The notes beneath the pieces are model-generated. The model had not been told where the DNA came from. It ran no database searches and was given only the letters and a program-made list of their open reading frames with translations. A stretch of 64,000 bases of DNA. Origin: Anoxybacillus amylolyticus. Its GTDB lineage: Bacteria > Bacillota > Bacilli > Bacillales > Anoxybacillaceae. Numbering within the stretch: the first letter of the stretch is position 1; each line of letters opens with the position of its first letter. Both the position numbers and the translations under genes were made by a program. The stretch covers positions 1,562,001 to 1,626,000 of the forward strand of contig NZ_CP015438.1 in the NCBI RefSeq assembly GCF_001634285.1. The letters run 5' to 3'. This document shows positions 30,173-38,669 of this stretch, piece by piece.

Positions 30173-31507
30173 ATGGAAAAAGATATGCAATTAAAGCGAA
30201 ACATAGGTTTTTTCGTTTCGACGTCGTTAGTTATTGGGACGGTGATAGGTTCCGGTATTTTTATGAAGCCGGGGGTTGTGTTATCAGCGACCGGGAATTC
30301 TAATATGGCGCTTTTGGCTTGGGTGATTGGCGGGATTATTACCCTTGCAAGCGGATTGACGATGGCGGAAGTAAGTGTAAATATTCCAAAGACCGGTGGA
30401 TTATACACGTATATCGAAGAAGTGTACGGAAAAACATGGGGATTTTTATGCGGTTGGGTGCAAACCGTTGTTTATGGACCGGCAGTTATTGGTGCTCTTG
30501 GGCTTTATTTTGGAACATTGATGGCTGATTTTTTTAACTTTCCGGAAAATAGCAATATTATTATTGGGATTTTCACGGTTATTTTGCTTGCGTTGTTGAA
30601 TATGTTGGGGACGCATTTAGGCGGATTTGTTCAAACCGCTTCGACGATTGGAAAATTGATTCCGATTGTATTGATTGCGACATTTGGGCTTTTGAAAGGC
30701 AACGCAGCGGTTTTTAACGTCGAAAGTAGCAGTGTGCAACATATGAGTATGGGCGCGGCGATTTTAGCCACGCTTTGGGCGTATGACGGCTGGATGAACG
30801 TCGGATTTATGGCGGGAGAAATGAAAAACCCTGCAAAAAATCTTCCACGAGCGATTATTTCGGGACTTTTTATCGTTATTATTGCTTATTTGTCTGTCAA
30901 TATTGCCTTGCTTCACGTATTGCCTGCCCAGAAAATCGTGGCACTCGGTCCGAACGCTGCATCGACGGCAGCGGCATTATTGTTCGGAGAGGTTGGCGGA
31001 AAAATTTTGGCGGTCGGTATTTTAATTTCGATCTTTGGGTGTTTAAATGGGAAAATTCTTACGTTCCCGCGCGTTCCTTTCGCAATGGCGGAACGAGGGC
31101 TTCTTCCAGGGGCGAAAATTTTTTCCTGCATTCACCCAACATTGAAGACGCCAACTGGAGCGACGGTGCTGCAAGTAGCGATTGCTTTATTGATGATGGT
31201 GTTTTGGAATCCGGACAGGTTGACGGATATGGCTATTTTTGCGGTGATGCTATTTTACGGCATGTCTTTTTACGCGGTATTTTTACTTCGTAAACACGGG
31301 AAATATGGAGATGATCTATATAAAGTTCCGTTGTATCCACTGACGCCGATTGTCGCCATTGTCGGCACAGCCTACATTATTGTTAGCACGCTCATGTATT
31401 CCCCGACCGATGCGGTGTTTTCGTTCGTCATTATGTTTATCGGGTTGCCTGTATATTGGAAAATGAAAGGGAAGAATCATAGTGTTGCGAATCGAAAAGT
31501 AAGTTAA
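30173..31507 (+). CDS. steT: Amino-acid exchanger of the LAT/SteT type
   Basis: 444 residues with about twelve transmembrane helices, APC superfamily. The first helix holds the unwound substrate motif SLVIGTVIGSGIFMKPG, and GGLYTYIEEVYG with GFLCGWVQTVVYGP follow, as in the L-amino-acid transporter group. It resembles B. subtilis SteT (YkbA), a serine/threonine exchanger. The ATG follows AGGGGGACAGGAG. Its length is normal and the frame is intact. The SteT assignment is by family resemblance and substrate could differ. Confidence 0.78.
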   Translation: MEKDMQLKRNIGFFVSTSLVIGTVIGSGIFMKPGVVLSATGNSNMALLAWVIGGIITLASGLTMAEVSVNIPKTGGLYTYIEEVYGKTWGFLCGWVQTVVYGPAVIGALGLYFGTLMADFFNFPENSNIIIGIFTVILLALLNMLGTHLGGFVQTASTIGKLIPIVLIATFGLLKGNAAVFNVESSSVQHMSMGAAILATLWAYDGWMNVGFMAGEMKNPAKNLPRAIISGLFIVIIAYLSVNIALLHVLPAQKIVALGPNAASTAAALLFGEVGGKILAVGILISIFGCLNGKILTFPRVPFAMAERGLLPGAKIFSCIHPTLKTPTGATVLQVAIALLMMVFWNPDRLTDMAIFAVMLFYGMSFYAVFLLRKHGKYGDDLYKVPLYPLTPIVAIVGTAYIIVSTLMYSPTDAVFSFVIMFIGLPVYWKMKGKNHSVANRKVS

Positions 31508-31521
31508 ACGTCAACTGATGG

Positions 31522-31548
31522 AAGGTTCAGACAGAGCGTCTGAACCTT
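31522..31548 (+). terminator. Terminator after steT
   Basis: AAGGTTCAGAC / GTCTGAACCTT, an 11-bp perfect stem, followed by TT. Confidence 0.85.
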
Positions 31549-31871
31549 TTGATTAAGCGGCATCATAAATTATGTGCTCGTCAACTTTAAATTTTGTGAA
31601 TATTCACAAAAAAGTTATGTTATAAATATGTTTTTATTTTCTGAAAAATATACTTTTTATAAATAAATTGAATAAATATAAACAAAAAATATTTCGGTTA
31701 ATCCGCAATATATACTAAAAAATCTTAGTTTTTAATTCATGAGATGATCATTAATTTTTGTTTCAATATTGTATATTTATACTCTTTTCAAAACACATTC
31801 TCTTATGATAGAATAACTTCAAACCTATTCAGGTTATAAAAATGGCAACAAAAGGGGAGGAGAACACGTCA
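31549..31871 (+). other. AT-rich intergenic region before the second permease
   Basis: About 320 bp without an ORF. It contains the 20-bp palindrome listed separately and otherwise only AT-rich DNA. TATGATAGAAT-like sequence near 31805-31815 could be a -10 region for the permease, but no good -35 was found. Confidence 0.45.
31592..31611. promoter_or_regulatory. Perfect 20-bp palindrome, candidate operator
   Basis: TTTTGTGAATATTCACAAAA is perfectly symmetric. It is two inverted copies of TTTGTGAAT, the half-site described for ResD, and resembles a Rex site with too short a centre. It is about 260 bp upstream of the permease start. Confidence 0.5.
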
Positions 31872-33266
31872 ATGAATGCTTTTTTTAGGAAGAAGTCTAT
31901 CGACCAATTGCAACGAGAAGGGGTAAAAAACACGGGGCTTAATCGAGTGTTAGGATTATGGCAACTGACCGCAATTGGTTTAGGGGGGATTATTGGGGTA
32001 GGTATTTTCGTGTTAACAGGGGTAGCTGCCGCTGAACATTCAGGGCCTGCGGTTGTTTTGTCTTTTATTATCGCTGGACTTGCTAGTGCAGCAGCTGCGC
32101 TATGTTACGCAGAGTTTGCTGGTTTAATACCCGTTTCTGGAAGCGCTTACACATATAGTTATGCGGTATTAGGGGAAGGGGCAGCATGGCTAATCGGATG
32201 GGATTTATTACTTGAATATACATTAGTTGTCGCTGTCGTAGCAATCGGTTGGTCCGGTTACATGCAAGAAATTCTTCACCATATTGGTGTACAGCTTCCT
32301 GTATGGGCGCAAGGAGCTCCAGGAACCGGAGCAGGACATAAAGTGGATTTAATTGCTGTGTTAGTTAGTCTTGGAATTTCCGCACTGCTCTATTTTGGGA
32401 TTGAATGGGGTTCTAAATTTAACAATCTCATGGTTATTATTAAATTAAGTGTTATTTTAGTCGTGATTGCGGTCGGTAGTTTTTATGTTGATTCGGCCAA
32501 CTGGCATCCTTTTATGCCTTTTGGTTTCCATGGTGTAATGAGTGGAGCTGCTCTTGTGTTTTTTGCCGTCTTTGGTTACGACACGTTAACGACAGCGGCA
32601 GAAGAGGCGAAAAATCCGCAGCGTGATTTACCAATCGCTGTCGTCTTATCGCTGGCTGTGGCACTATGTTTATATGTGGCGATGTCGCTCGTTATCACTG
32701 GTATGGCTCCGTACCATACTCTCAATAACGCAGCCCCTGTTGCGAAAGTGTTCAGCGATGTCGGATTGAAGTGGATTACGTTAATTATCTCAGCTGCTGC
32801 TATTGCGGGAATTTTGTCTGTTTTATTCTCGTTTATGCTTGCAGGTTCACGTATATGGTTTGCGATGAGCCGCGACGGTTTATTGCCAAAATGGTTTATG
32901 CGAGTGCATCCGAAATACAAAACGCCTTACCGACCAACGGTAATTATCGGTGTTATTACTTCAATCGTTTCAGGACTTACTCCTATTAGCGAAGTAGCTG
33001 AATTGGTGAACATTGGAACACTATCCGCGTTTGTACTCATTTGTTCAGCTGTCATTGTATTGCGGGTAAAACGACCAGAGTTGGAAAGAAAATTTAGAAC
33101 GCCGTTTGTTCCGTTCATTCCTTTAATTGGAATTGGATTTTCTATTTATTTAATTATCAGCCTTCCGCAAATTACTTGGATTCGCTTTATCGTTTGGATG
33201 GCTGTAGGGTTGATTATTTACGCAGTGTACGGGAAGAGAAAAAGTACGTTAGCGGAAAATAACTAA
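31872..33266 (+). CDS. Cationic/neutral amino-acid permease (YfnA/CAT-like)
   Basis: 464 residues from the ATG of MNAFFRKKSI, downstream of GGGGAGGAG; an earlier in-frame ATG (31842) lies within the ribosome-site region. APC superfamily with about twelve helices and the motif LTAIGLGGIIGVGIFVLTG in helix 1, plus FFAVFGYDTLTTAAEEAKNPQRDLP in the middle, which is typical of cationic amino-acid transporters and YfnA-type permeases. It probably imports or exchanges branched, aromatic or basic amino acids. It is the second permease in a row but transcribed from its own region. Confidence 0.85.
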   Translation: MNAFFRKKSIDQLQREGVKNTGLNRVLGLWQLTAIGLGGIIGVGIFVLTGVAAAEHSGPAVVLSFIIAGLASAAAALCYAEFAGLIPVSGSAYTYSYAVLGEGAAWLIGWDLLLEYTLVVAVVAIGWSGYMQEILHHIGVQLPVWAQGAPGTGAGHKVDLIAVLVSLGISALLYFGIEWGSKFNNLMVIIKLSVILVVIAVGSFYVDSANWHPFMPFGFHGVMSGAALVFFAVFGYDTLTTAAEEAKNPQRDLPIAVVLSLAVALCLYVAMSLVITGMAPYHTLNNAAPVAKVFSDVGLKWITLIISAAAIAGILSVLFSFMLAGSRIWFAMSRDGLLPKWFMRVHPKYKTPYRPTVIIGVITSIVSGLTPISEVAELVNIGTLSAFVLICSAVIVLRVKRPELERKFRTPFVPFIPLIGIGFSIYLIISLPQITWIRFIVWMAVGLIIYAVYGKRKSTLAENN

Positions 33267-33696
33267 TAATAAGAAACGTTTGCTTCTCTGTTTGACGCAA
33301 GTAGCGCCAAAAATTTTATCACTCTAACTGATTCCTCTCTCCCTTCGAAGCGAAGCGGGGGGAGCGAAGGAATTGGCGAGCCAGACGGATCTTACGGAAG
33401 AAGCTCACAACTTGACTAGGGGAAGCTGTTTGCGCAGCGCCCCTTATTTTTTGGTGGTTATGGTGCGCGTGTTCCCTCTTTATTTTAACCTTCCCTCCTA
33501 CGTATACATTAAATTCATTTTATAGTTTTCTCATGAAATATTAACTAAATCGGAATCAATCCTACTTGCTATTTTCATTCGATTAGTGATATACACGAGA
33601 ATGTGGGGATTATTTTATACGAACGTGTAGCAAAACGAATGGCTTAGTAGTAAGCTAGTTCGAATTATTTTTGCCGAAAAAAGGAGTGGAGCTCAG
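33267..33696 (+). other. Intergenic region with hairpins
   Basis: 430 bp without a credible gene. A hairpin-prone stretch around 33341-33386 (ATTCCTCTCTCCCTTCG against CGAAGGAAT) precedes the permease terminator listed next. The last 200 bp are AT-rich and should hold the promoter of the polysaccharide enzyme gene. Confidence 0.45.
33417..33453 (+). terminator. Probable terminator after the second permease
   Basis: AGGGG-AA-GCTG paired with CAGC-G-CCCCT, followed by TATTTTTT. Confidence 0.65.
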
Positions 33697-36600
33697 ATGA
33701 AAAAGGACATGCATCAACAAGAAGCAGTGCCTCGCTTTATTTTTTATGATGCGAAAGGAAGGAGGAAGATAATTTTTAAATCGTTTCTTTGCTTGGCAAT
33801 TATCGTTGCCGCCGTTGTTTTTTACGCTTTCTTTCGGAGTATTTTTTCGCCGATAAACCTTCCGTACGCAAAGTTATTTCCGAATGCATATAAAAAAATC
33901 ATATCAATAGATGAAAAACTTAGTTATTTGCAGCTACAGGAAGAGTTGAAAATAGAAAAGTTTAAACATTTTCATCATCTGAACCATTGGAAGCGAAGAG
34001 CAGGTAGCGATGCGCCTAATGAAGTCTATGGTTTTTATGTAAACTGGGATGAAAATAGCACGACTTCGTTAAAAGAGCACATTCGTTCATTAACGGTATT
34101 AGTGCCAGAATGGTATCATGTGAACACAGATTTAACTATTGCTAGCGAGATTAAACCTGATATTATGGAATTGGCAAAAGAAAATAATGTAAAAATCATG
34201 CCTTTAATCAACAATTTTACCCAAAAAGACGCCGGACCAGATGGCACTACGGTCGATCGGTTGTTGCATGCCCCTGTGGATAAACAAAAGCAATTTATCG
34301 ATGATTTAGAAAAACAAATGGAGGTAAACCAATTCGCAGGTGTTAATATCGACTTTGAATCCATCCCTAAGAAAGACCGAGAGGCATTAACGAAATTTAT
34401 ACAAGAGCTTGCTCATGTGTTTCATCAACACCATTTGCTTGTGACACAAGATGTGCCAGCGGATGATCGTGCCTTTGATTATAGCGCATTATCCAAAGAA
34501 GTAGATCGCCTAATGGTCATGATGTATGACGAACATTATGCAGGAGGGGAGCCAGGACCGATTGCTTCCGCTGACTGGGTTCAACATACACTCGAACATT
34601 TACCGATCCCTGCAGAAAAGCTGATTGTTTCTCTCGGGAACTATGGGTATGACTGGACGATCGGCAGCAAAGCCCCGGCTACGTCGCTCATTTTCTCTGA
34701 CATTATGGAGATGGCGCATGATTCTAATTTAAAAATTAAGTGGGATAAACTAAGTGGGAACCCGTATGTTCAATATGAAGATGGAGAGGACAAGCATATC
34801 GTTTGGTTTTTAGATAGCGTGACTTTCTATAATGAAATGAAAATGGCGTCGGAGAATGGGACGAAAGGATTTGCGCTCTGGAGATTAGGCTCAGAAGATC
34901 CGACGGTGTGGGATCTGTTAAAGGACTGTGGAAAGATACAAAGTCATATAAGCCTGCTGCATAAAATTCCTAGCACCGACCGGGTCAACTATTCTGGACA
35001 AGGAGAAATTTTAAGAATTACAGACGTCGGCCGAAATGGTTCAAGAGGATTTCAAGTAGATAAAGATGGGTACCTTGCCGATGAAGTGTATCAGTCTTTC
35101 CCATCATCGTACGAAGTTCAACGGTACGGACAACCGAAAGGAAAACAAGTAGTCTTAACATTTGATGACGGTCCAGATCCTAAATATACGCCAGAAATTC
35201 TCGACATCTTAAAACAATTTGATGTAAAAGCGGACTTTTTTATCGTCGGAGAAAATGCAGAGGAGTACCCTGATATTATTAAAAGAATGTATAACGAAGG
35301 GCATGAGATAGGCAATCATACGTTTACGCATCCGAATATTGCCTATACGTCCCCGCTGCGTACAAAGTTAGAACTAAACACGACCCAGCGGCTTATTCAA
35401 GAAATCACTGGCCATTCTACCGTTTTGTTTCGACCACCGTATGAAGCGGATGCGGAGCCTTATTTAGCGAGTGAGATATTACCGATTTTGCGGGCGCAAA
35501 AGATGAATTATATTATGGTTGGAGAAAAAGTGGATCCTGAAGACTGGACGCAGCCAGCCACGAATGAACTAGTAAAGCGTGTGCTGACGCCTATTTATAA
35601 TGGGGAAGGGAATGTGATTCTTCTTCATGATGCGGGAGGCGATCGTACGCATACGGTAGAAGCGTTGCCGATGATTATTAAAGATCTGAAAGAGCATGGG
35701 TATCGCTTTGTTACCATTTCTGAGTTATTAGGAAAAAAACGTGAAGATGTAATGCCGAGTGTTTTTTCCTATGATGCGTCGTGGTTGCCATATGACCGAG
35801 CGGTTTTTTCAGGAATGGAGTATTTTACAAAAGTATTAACAACGATTTTTTACGTGACGATTGGACTAGGAATTTTCCGTTTCTTATTTTTAATGTACTT
35901 TTCGTTTAAGCAAAAAAGAAGGGATACATCTCGTTCTATCACGGATTACCAGCCTTTCGTAAGTGTTGTTATAGCCGCGTATAATGAAGAAAAAGTCATT
36001 GGTAAAGCCATTCGCTCGATTTTGGACAGTGACTATCCAGAGTTGGAAATAATTGTTGTAGATGATGGATCACAGGACAGTACGGCAAAAGTCGTGCAAG
36101 AAATCAGTAATGAGCACCGTAACGTTCGTTTAATCCAGAAAGAAAATGGCGGGAAATCATCCGCGGTGAATCGAGGATTCCAAGAAGCGCGCGGGGATAT
36201 TGTTGTTTCATTAGATGCGGATACGATTCTTGCGTCTAACGCGATCTCGTTGATGGTTCGTCATTTTGCAGATCCTCATGTCGCTGCTGTGTCGGGAAAT
36301 GTGAAAGTAGGGAACCGGCGAAATCTATTAACTACATGGCAACATATTGAATATATTACAGGATTTAATTTAGAGCGGAGAGCATTCGATGAGTTGAACT
36401 GTATTACAGTCGTGCCAGGCGCCATTGGAGCATGGCGAAAACAGCTTGTGAAAGAAGCAGGGTATTTAAGTGAAGACACACTAGCAGAGGACACGGATCT
36501 TACTTTAACGCTTTTGCGCCAAGGGTATCGGATTGTTTATGAAGATAAAGCGTATGGCTATACCGAATCGCCAGAAGATGTAAAAAGTCTCATTAAGCAG

Positions 36601-37047
36601 CGATATCGCTGGTCATACGGTACGTTACAGTGCTTATGGAAACATCGAAAAGCGCTATTTAATGTAAAGCATAAATCATTAGGATTTATTGCTTTGCCAA
36701 ATATGTGGATATTCCAGTTTTTTTCGCAATCCGTTTCCCCGTTTGCGGATGTATTAATGGTGATTGGATTGTTTAGTAGCCATCCGTTAAAAGTGTTAGG
36801 ATTTTATCTTTTATTCTTTGTTATTGACATGCTTGCGTCGCTCTTTGCCTTTTGGTTGGAAAGAGAAAATCCGAAACCGCTGCTTTGGTTAATGGTGCAA
36901 CGGTTTGCTTATCGCCAGTTAATGACTTACGTTGTTATCAAATCTATACTTTCTGCCATTCAAGGAATAGAAGTGGGATGGAATAAGCTAAAACGACTCG
37001 GTAGTGTCGCGCAATCGCTTGGACAAAACGAAAAATCTATTTCTTAA
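33697..37047 (+). CDS. GH18 - polysaccharide deacetylase - GT2 fusion protein
   Basis: 1116 residues. A membrane helix (about 26-48) is followed by a GH18-type domain (about 105-415) with GVNIDFESI near residue 215, a NodB deacetylase domain (about 480-690) with TFDDGPDP, NHTFTHPN, FRPPYE and LLHDAGG, a second membrane helix (about 710-738), and a family-2 glycosyltransferase (about 752-980) with DDGS, DADT, AEDTDLT and QRYRW, then C-terminal helices. Polymerase, deacetylase and hydrolase in one chain suggest synthesis and editing of a beta-linked N-acetylglucosamine polymer, as PgaB plus PgaC do as separate proteins. All key residues are visible. The polymer is inferred, not shown. Confidence 0.85.
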   Translation: MKKDMHQQEAVPRFIFYDAKGRRKIIFKSFLCLAIIVAAVVFYAFFRSIFSPINLPYAKLFPNAYKKIISIDEKLSYLQLQEELKIEKFKHFHHLNHWKRRAGSDAPNEVYGFYVNWDENSTTSLKEHIRSLTVLVPEWYHVNTDLTIASEIKPDIMELAKENNVKIMPLINNFTQKDAGPDGTTVDRLLHAPVDKQKQFIDDLEKQMEVNQFAGVNIDFESIPKKDREALTKFIQELAHVFHQHHLLVTQDVPADDRAFDYSALSKEVDRLMVMMYDEHYAGGEPGPIASADWVQHTLEHLPIPAEKLIVSLGNYGYDWTIGSKAPATSLIFSDIMEMAHDSNLKIKWDKLSGNPYVQYEDGEDKHIVWFLDSVTFYNEMKMASENGTKGFALWRLGSEDPTVWDLLKDCGKIQSHISLLHKIPSTDRVNYSGQGEILRITDVGRNGSRGFQVDKDGYLADEVYQSFPSSYEVQRYGQPKGKQVVLTFDDGPDPKYTPEILDILKQFDVKADFFIVGENAEEYPDIIKRMYNEGHEIGNHTFTHPNIAYTSPLRTKLELNTTQRLIQEITGHSTVLFRPPYEADAEPYLASEILPILRAQKMNYIMVGEKVDPEDWTQPATNELVKRVLTPIYNGEGNVILLHDAGGDRTHTVEALPMIIKDLKEHGYRFVTISELLGKKREDVMPSVFSYDASWLPYDRAVFSGMEYFTKVLTTIFYVTIGLGIFRFLFLMYFSFKQKRRDTSRSITDYQPFVSVVIAAYNEEKVIGKAIRSILDSDYPELEIIVVDDGSQDSTAKVVQEISNEHRNVRLIQKENGGKSSAVNRGFQEARGDIVVSLDADTILASNAISLMVRHFADPHVAAVSGNVKVGNRRNLLTTWQHIEYITGFNLERRAFDELNCITVVPGAIGAWRKQLVKEAGYLSEDTLAEDTDLTLTLLRQGYRIVYEDKAYGYTESPEDVKSLIKQRYRWSYGTLQCLWKHRKALFNVKHKSLGFIALPNMWIFQFFSQSVSPFADVLMVIGLFSSHPLKVLGFYLLFFVIDMLASLFAFWLERENPKPLLWLMVQRFAYRQLMTYVVIKSILSAIQGIEVGWNKLKRLGSVAQSLGQNEKSIS

Positions 37048-37092
37048 TGTGATGCCGATAGCTACGTGAATAGTTACAACTGCTGCTAAAGA

Positions 37093-37179
37093 GTGATTCA
37101 CATTTCGCATACGATGGACGTAGCGGCAGAAGTAGGTGATGTTGTTTTGTTTATGAAAACTGGAGAAATCGTAAAATAA
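37093..37179 (+). pseudogene. Possible C-terminal remnant of an ABC ATPase
   Basis: A 28-codon open stretch reads HISHTMDVAAEVGDVVLF and then KTGEIVK, which resembles the H-loop end of ABC-2 type ATPases (SH, then DRVxxLxxGxIV). Nothing upstream completes a gene. The following 75 bp are open in another frame and unrecognised. Weak evidence from a short match. Confidence 0.3.
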
Positions 37180-37246
37180 ATCGAAACAGCGGACTCTTAT
37201 CTAAAAGAAGAAACCGTAGCAAGCTGTTCAACTTGCATCGGCAACT

Positions 37247-37503
37247 ATATAAATGCACCACGAGTGTTGATTATCCATTATTTTACTAAAAAACATAGAA
37301 TCATATGGCTGAACACAAGCTTTTCTGCCTTTTCCCTCGAACAAGAACGCCGGCGGGCAAATGTCATTTGCCCGCAAAGCGTTCATTGTTCGAGGAGGAC
37401 ATGCTGTAAGCATGCCCAGTCGGCAAACGGTACGTTTGCCGACAACGGCAGAAAAGCTAGGAATAGAGCGATGTCAACTGGTTTTTATTGGTTAATCAAC
37501 ACG
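37247..37503. mobile_element. Cloverleaf element E2
   Basis: A non-coding element with imperfect inverted ends (CACGAGTGTTGATTATCC on the left, GGTTAATCAACACGCC on the right). The core folds as a cloverleaf: outer stem AGCTTTTCTGCC (37318-37329) with GGCAGAAAAGCT (37447-37458); arm 1 CCTCGAACAA/TTGTTCGAGG with an apical perfect 9-bp stem CGGGCAAAT/ATTTGCCCG; arm 2 CATGCT/AGCATG; arm 3 GTCGGCAAACG/CGTTTGCCGAC (37419-37443). Same topology as E1 but unrelated arm sequences. Confidence 0.7.
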
Positions 37504-37700
37504 CCTGTAAATGCACATTGAAGTGTTAACATTTTTCGACTGTTGGGCGACCGAACAACACCGCTCCCAGACAAATGAATTTGTCTGGGAGGCGGCTCGT
37601 TGTTCGGTTCTCTGTCACGCGAACGCGTGACGGAGGCAAGCCAAAGGCTTGCCTCCGTCAGTCGAAAAAATAAGTGAAACTCCCCAGTTGCATGTATATA
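37504..37700. mobile_element. Cloverleaf element E1, copy 2 (inverted)
   Basis: The reverse complement of this stretch aligns along its length with 29689-29884 at roughly nine in ten positions, including the 13-bp arm C stem (37563-37591 region), arm B (GTCACGCG/CGCGTGAC) and the outer stem. The arm A loop reads AAA on the same strand in both copies, so it is flipped relative to the element. It abuts E2 directly. Confidence 0.75.
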
Positions 37701-37705
37701 TAACG

Positions 37706-37748
37706 AAATCCCCCATCCAATGTTCTCGCCAGAGTGGATGGGGGATTT
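37706..37748. terminator. Strong hairpin, terminator of the 48-residue gene
   Basis: AAATCCCCCATCCA / TGGATGGGGGATTT, a 14-bp perfect stem, 22 bp after the stop of the minus-strand small gene. Confidence 0.75.
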
Positions 37749-37769
37749 ATACGTTGACATCCGTTTGGT

Positions 37770-37916
37770 TCATCGTGCGCCTCCTTGAAGCATATGCTCG
37801 ACTTGCTCGATCGTTAACGTGCGAATAAACTCAATGAGGTCAATTGCTTGAATGCCAAACTCCTTACATTTTTCTAAATATCGCTGATACGCTTGTGTAT
37901 ACATTTCCATACCCAT
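37770..37916 (-). CDS. Small protein of unknown function
   Basis: 48 residues from the ATG that follows GGAAGGGGACA on the minus strand: MGMEMYTQAYQRYLEKCKEF, then an amphipathic segment IDLIEFIRTLTIEQVEHMLQ. Two further ATG codons lie at positions 3 and 5. It is followed by a perfect-stem terminator and preceded by an 11-bp inverted repeat that may be an operator, so it looks like a self-contained transcription unit. No family recognised; a small regulator or adaptor is possible but unsupported. Confidence 0.55.
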   Translation of the reverse strand: MGMEMYTQAYQRYLEKCKEFGIQAIDLIEFIRTLTIEQVEHMLQGGAR

Positions 37917-37953
37917 TGTCCCCTTCCATAAAAATGTTGTTACGTGTATTGTA

Positions 37954-37988
37954 ATATAACAGATTGAAAAAATCAATATCTGTTATAT
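37954..37988. promoter_or_regulatory. Inverted repeat upstream of the 48-residue gene
   Basis: ATATAACAGAT (37954-37964) and ATCTGTTATAT (37978-37988), perfect 11-bp arms with a 13-bp AT-rich spacer. The position, 38-72 bp before the start codon, suits an operator over the promoter. Confidence 0.45.
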
Positions 37989-38006
37989 AATTATTTTTTC
38001 GTTCCG

Positions 38007-38027
38007 CTCCCCAGTTGTATGTAAATA
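38007..38027. repeat. Isolated terminus of element E1
   Basis: The 21 bases ending in GTTGTATGTAAATA match the terminus of E1 copy 2 (37680-37700) with two changes. No element body adjoins it. Confidence 0.55.
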
Positions 38028-38169
38028 GGATACAATAAGATTAATAAAAAATTCGGGAATCACCTACCTTTTGCAGAAATATGGCGGACAAAGAACGTGC
38101 CGCAAAGGGGAAGGGACTATGAATTGTTGAACGATTATGATAAAATATAACCGGTTTCGTTAACTTGAA

Positions 38170-38240
38170 TAGGCGATGGAGTTCGCCATAATTGCCGGAA
38201 GGCTGATGACTCCTACCAGTTGACACTGGTGGGGGTTTAT
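38170..38240 (+). promoter_or_regulatory. Fluoride riboswitch (crcB motif) with terminator
   Basis: TAGGCGATGGAGTTCGCC (38170-38187), an AT/GCC middle and GCTGATGACTCCTACC (38202-38216) follow the crcB-motif consensus closely. The distal part pairs into a CCAGTTGACACTGG hairpin ending GGGGGTTTATTC, which acts as the expression platform. It sits directly before two fluc genes. Confidence 0.9.
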
Positions 38241-38282
38241 TCATTTTGAGGAAAATATTTTCTTGTTTAGGAGGAGAAGGAA

Positions 38283-38669
38283 TTGATTTACGTTGTTGTT
38301 GGCATTGCTGGTATGGTTGGGGCGTTGCTTCGCTATTATGTAGGAGTTTCGATTCCGACCGCATGGCTTTGGGGATTTCCAGTCGGAACGTTGCTTGTAA
38401 ATTTCGTTGGTTCGTTTTTGCTAAGTTGGTTTGCGACATGGTCGGCGCGTCCATCGTTTCCTCTTTGGTTGAAAACAGGAATTGCGACAGGTTTTATCGG
38501 TTCGTTTACGACGTTTTCTACGTTTAGTGTTGATTTTTTGAAACTTTTGCAACACCATGCGTGGAAGATGGCGCTTCTCTATTTTTTGCTTAGTGTTTTT
38601 GGTGGGCTGCTTTGTTCGTGGAGCGGCTTTCGAGTGGCGAAACCGACGGTACGAAAAGGGGGGGTATAA
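38283..38669 (+). CDS. crcB: Fluoride channel subunit FluC (CrcB) 1
   Basis: 128 residues starting at TTG, 5 nt after AGGAGGAGAAGG; no ATG is near the site. CrcB/Fluc family with four membrane helices and the conserved GTLLVNFVGSFLLSW and [16 protein letters not shown], which supply the pore asparagine and the phenylalanines that line the fluoride path. It exports fluoride passively. The gene overlaps the second fluc gene by one base (TAATG), and both sit behind a fluoride riboswitch. Paired genes of this kind form heterodimers in many Firmicutes. Confidence 0.93.
   Translation: MIYVVVGIAGMVGALLRYYVGVSIPTAWLWGFPVGTLLVNFVGSFLLSWFATWSARPSFPLWLKTGIATGFIGSFTTFSTFSVDFLKLLQHHAWKMALLYFLLSVFGGLLCSWSGFRVAKPTVRKGGV

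Noticed and set aside
30073..30408. Minus-strand ORF over the start of steT
   Set aside because: Overlaps a clear permease gene and its ribosome site; composition is random.
31592..31611. Canonical Rex operator
   Set aside because: Arms match, but the centre is two bases instead of four, so I report it only as an unidentified palindrome.
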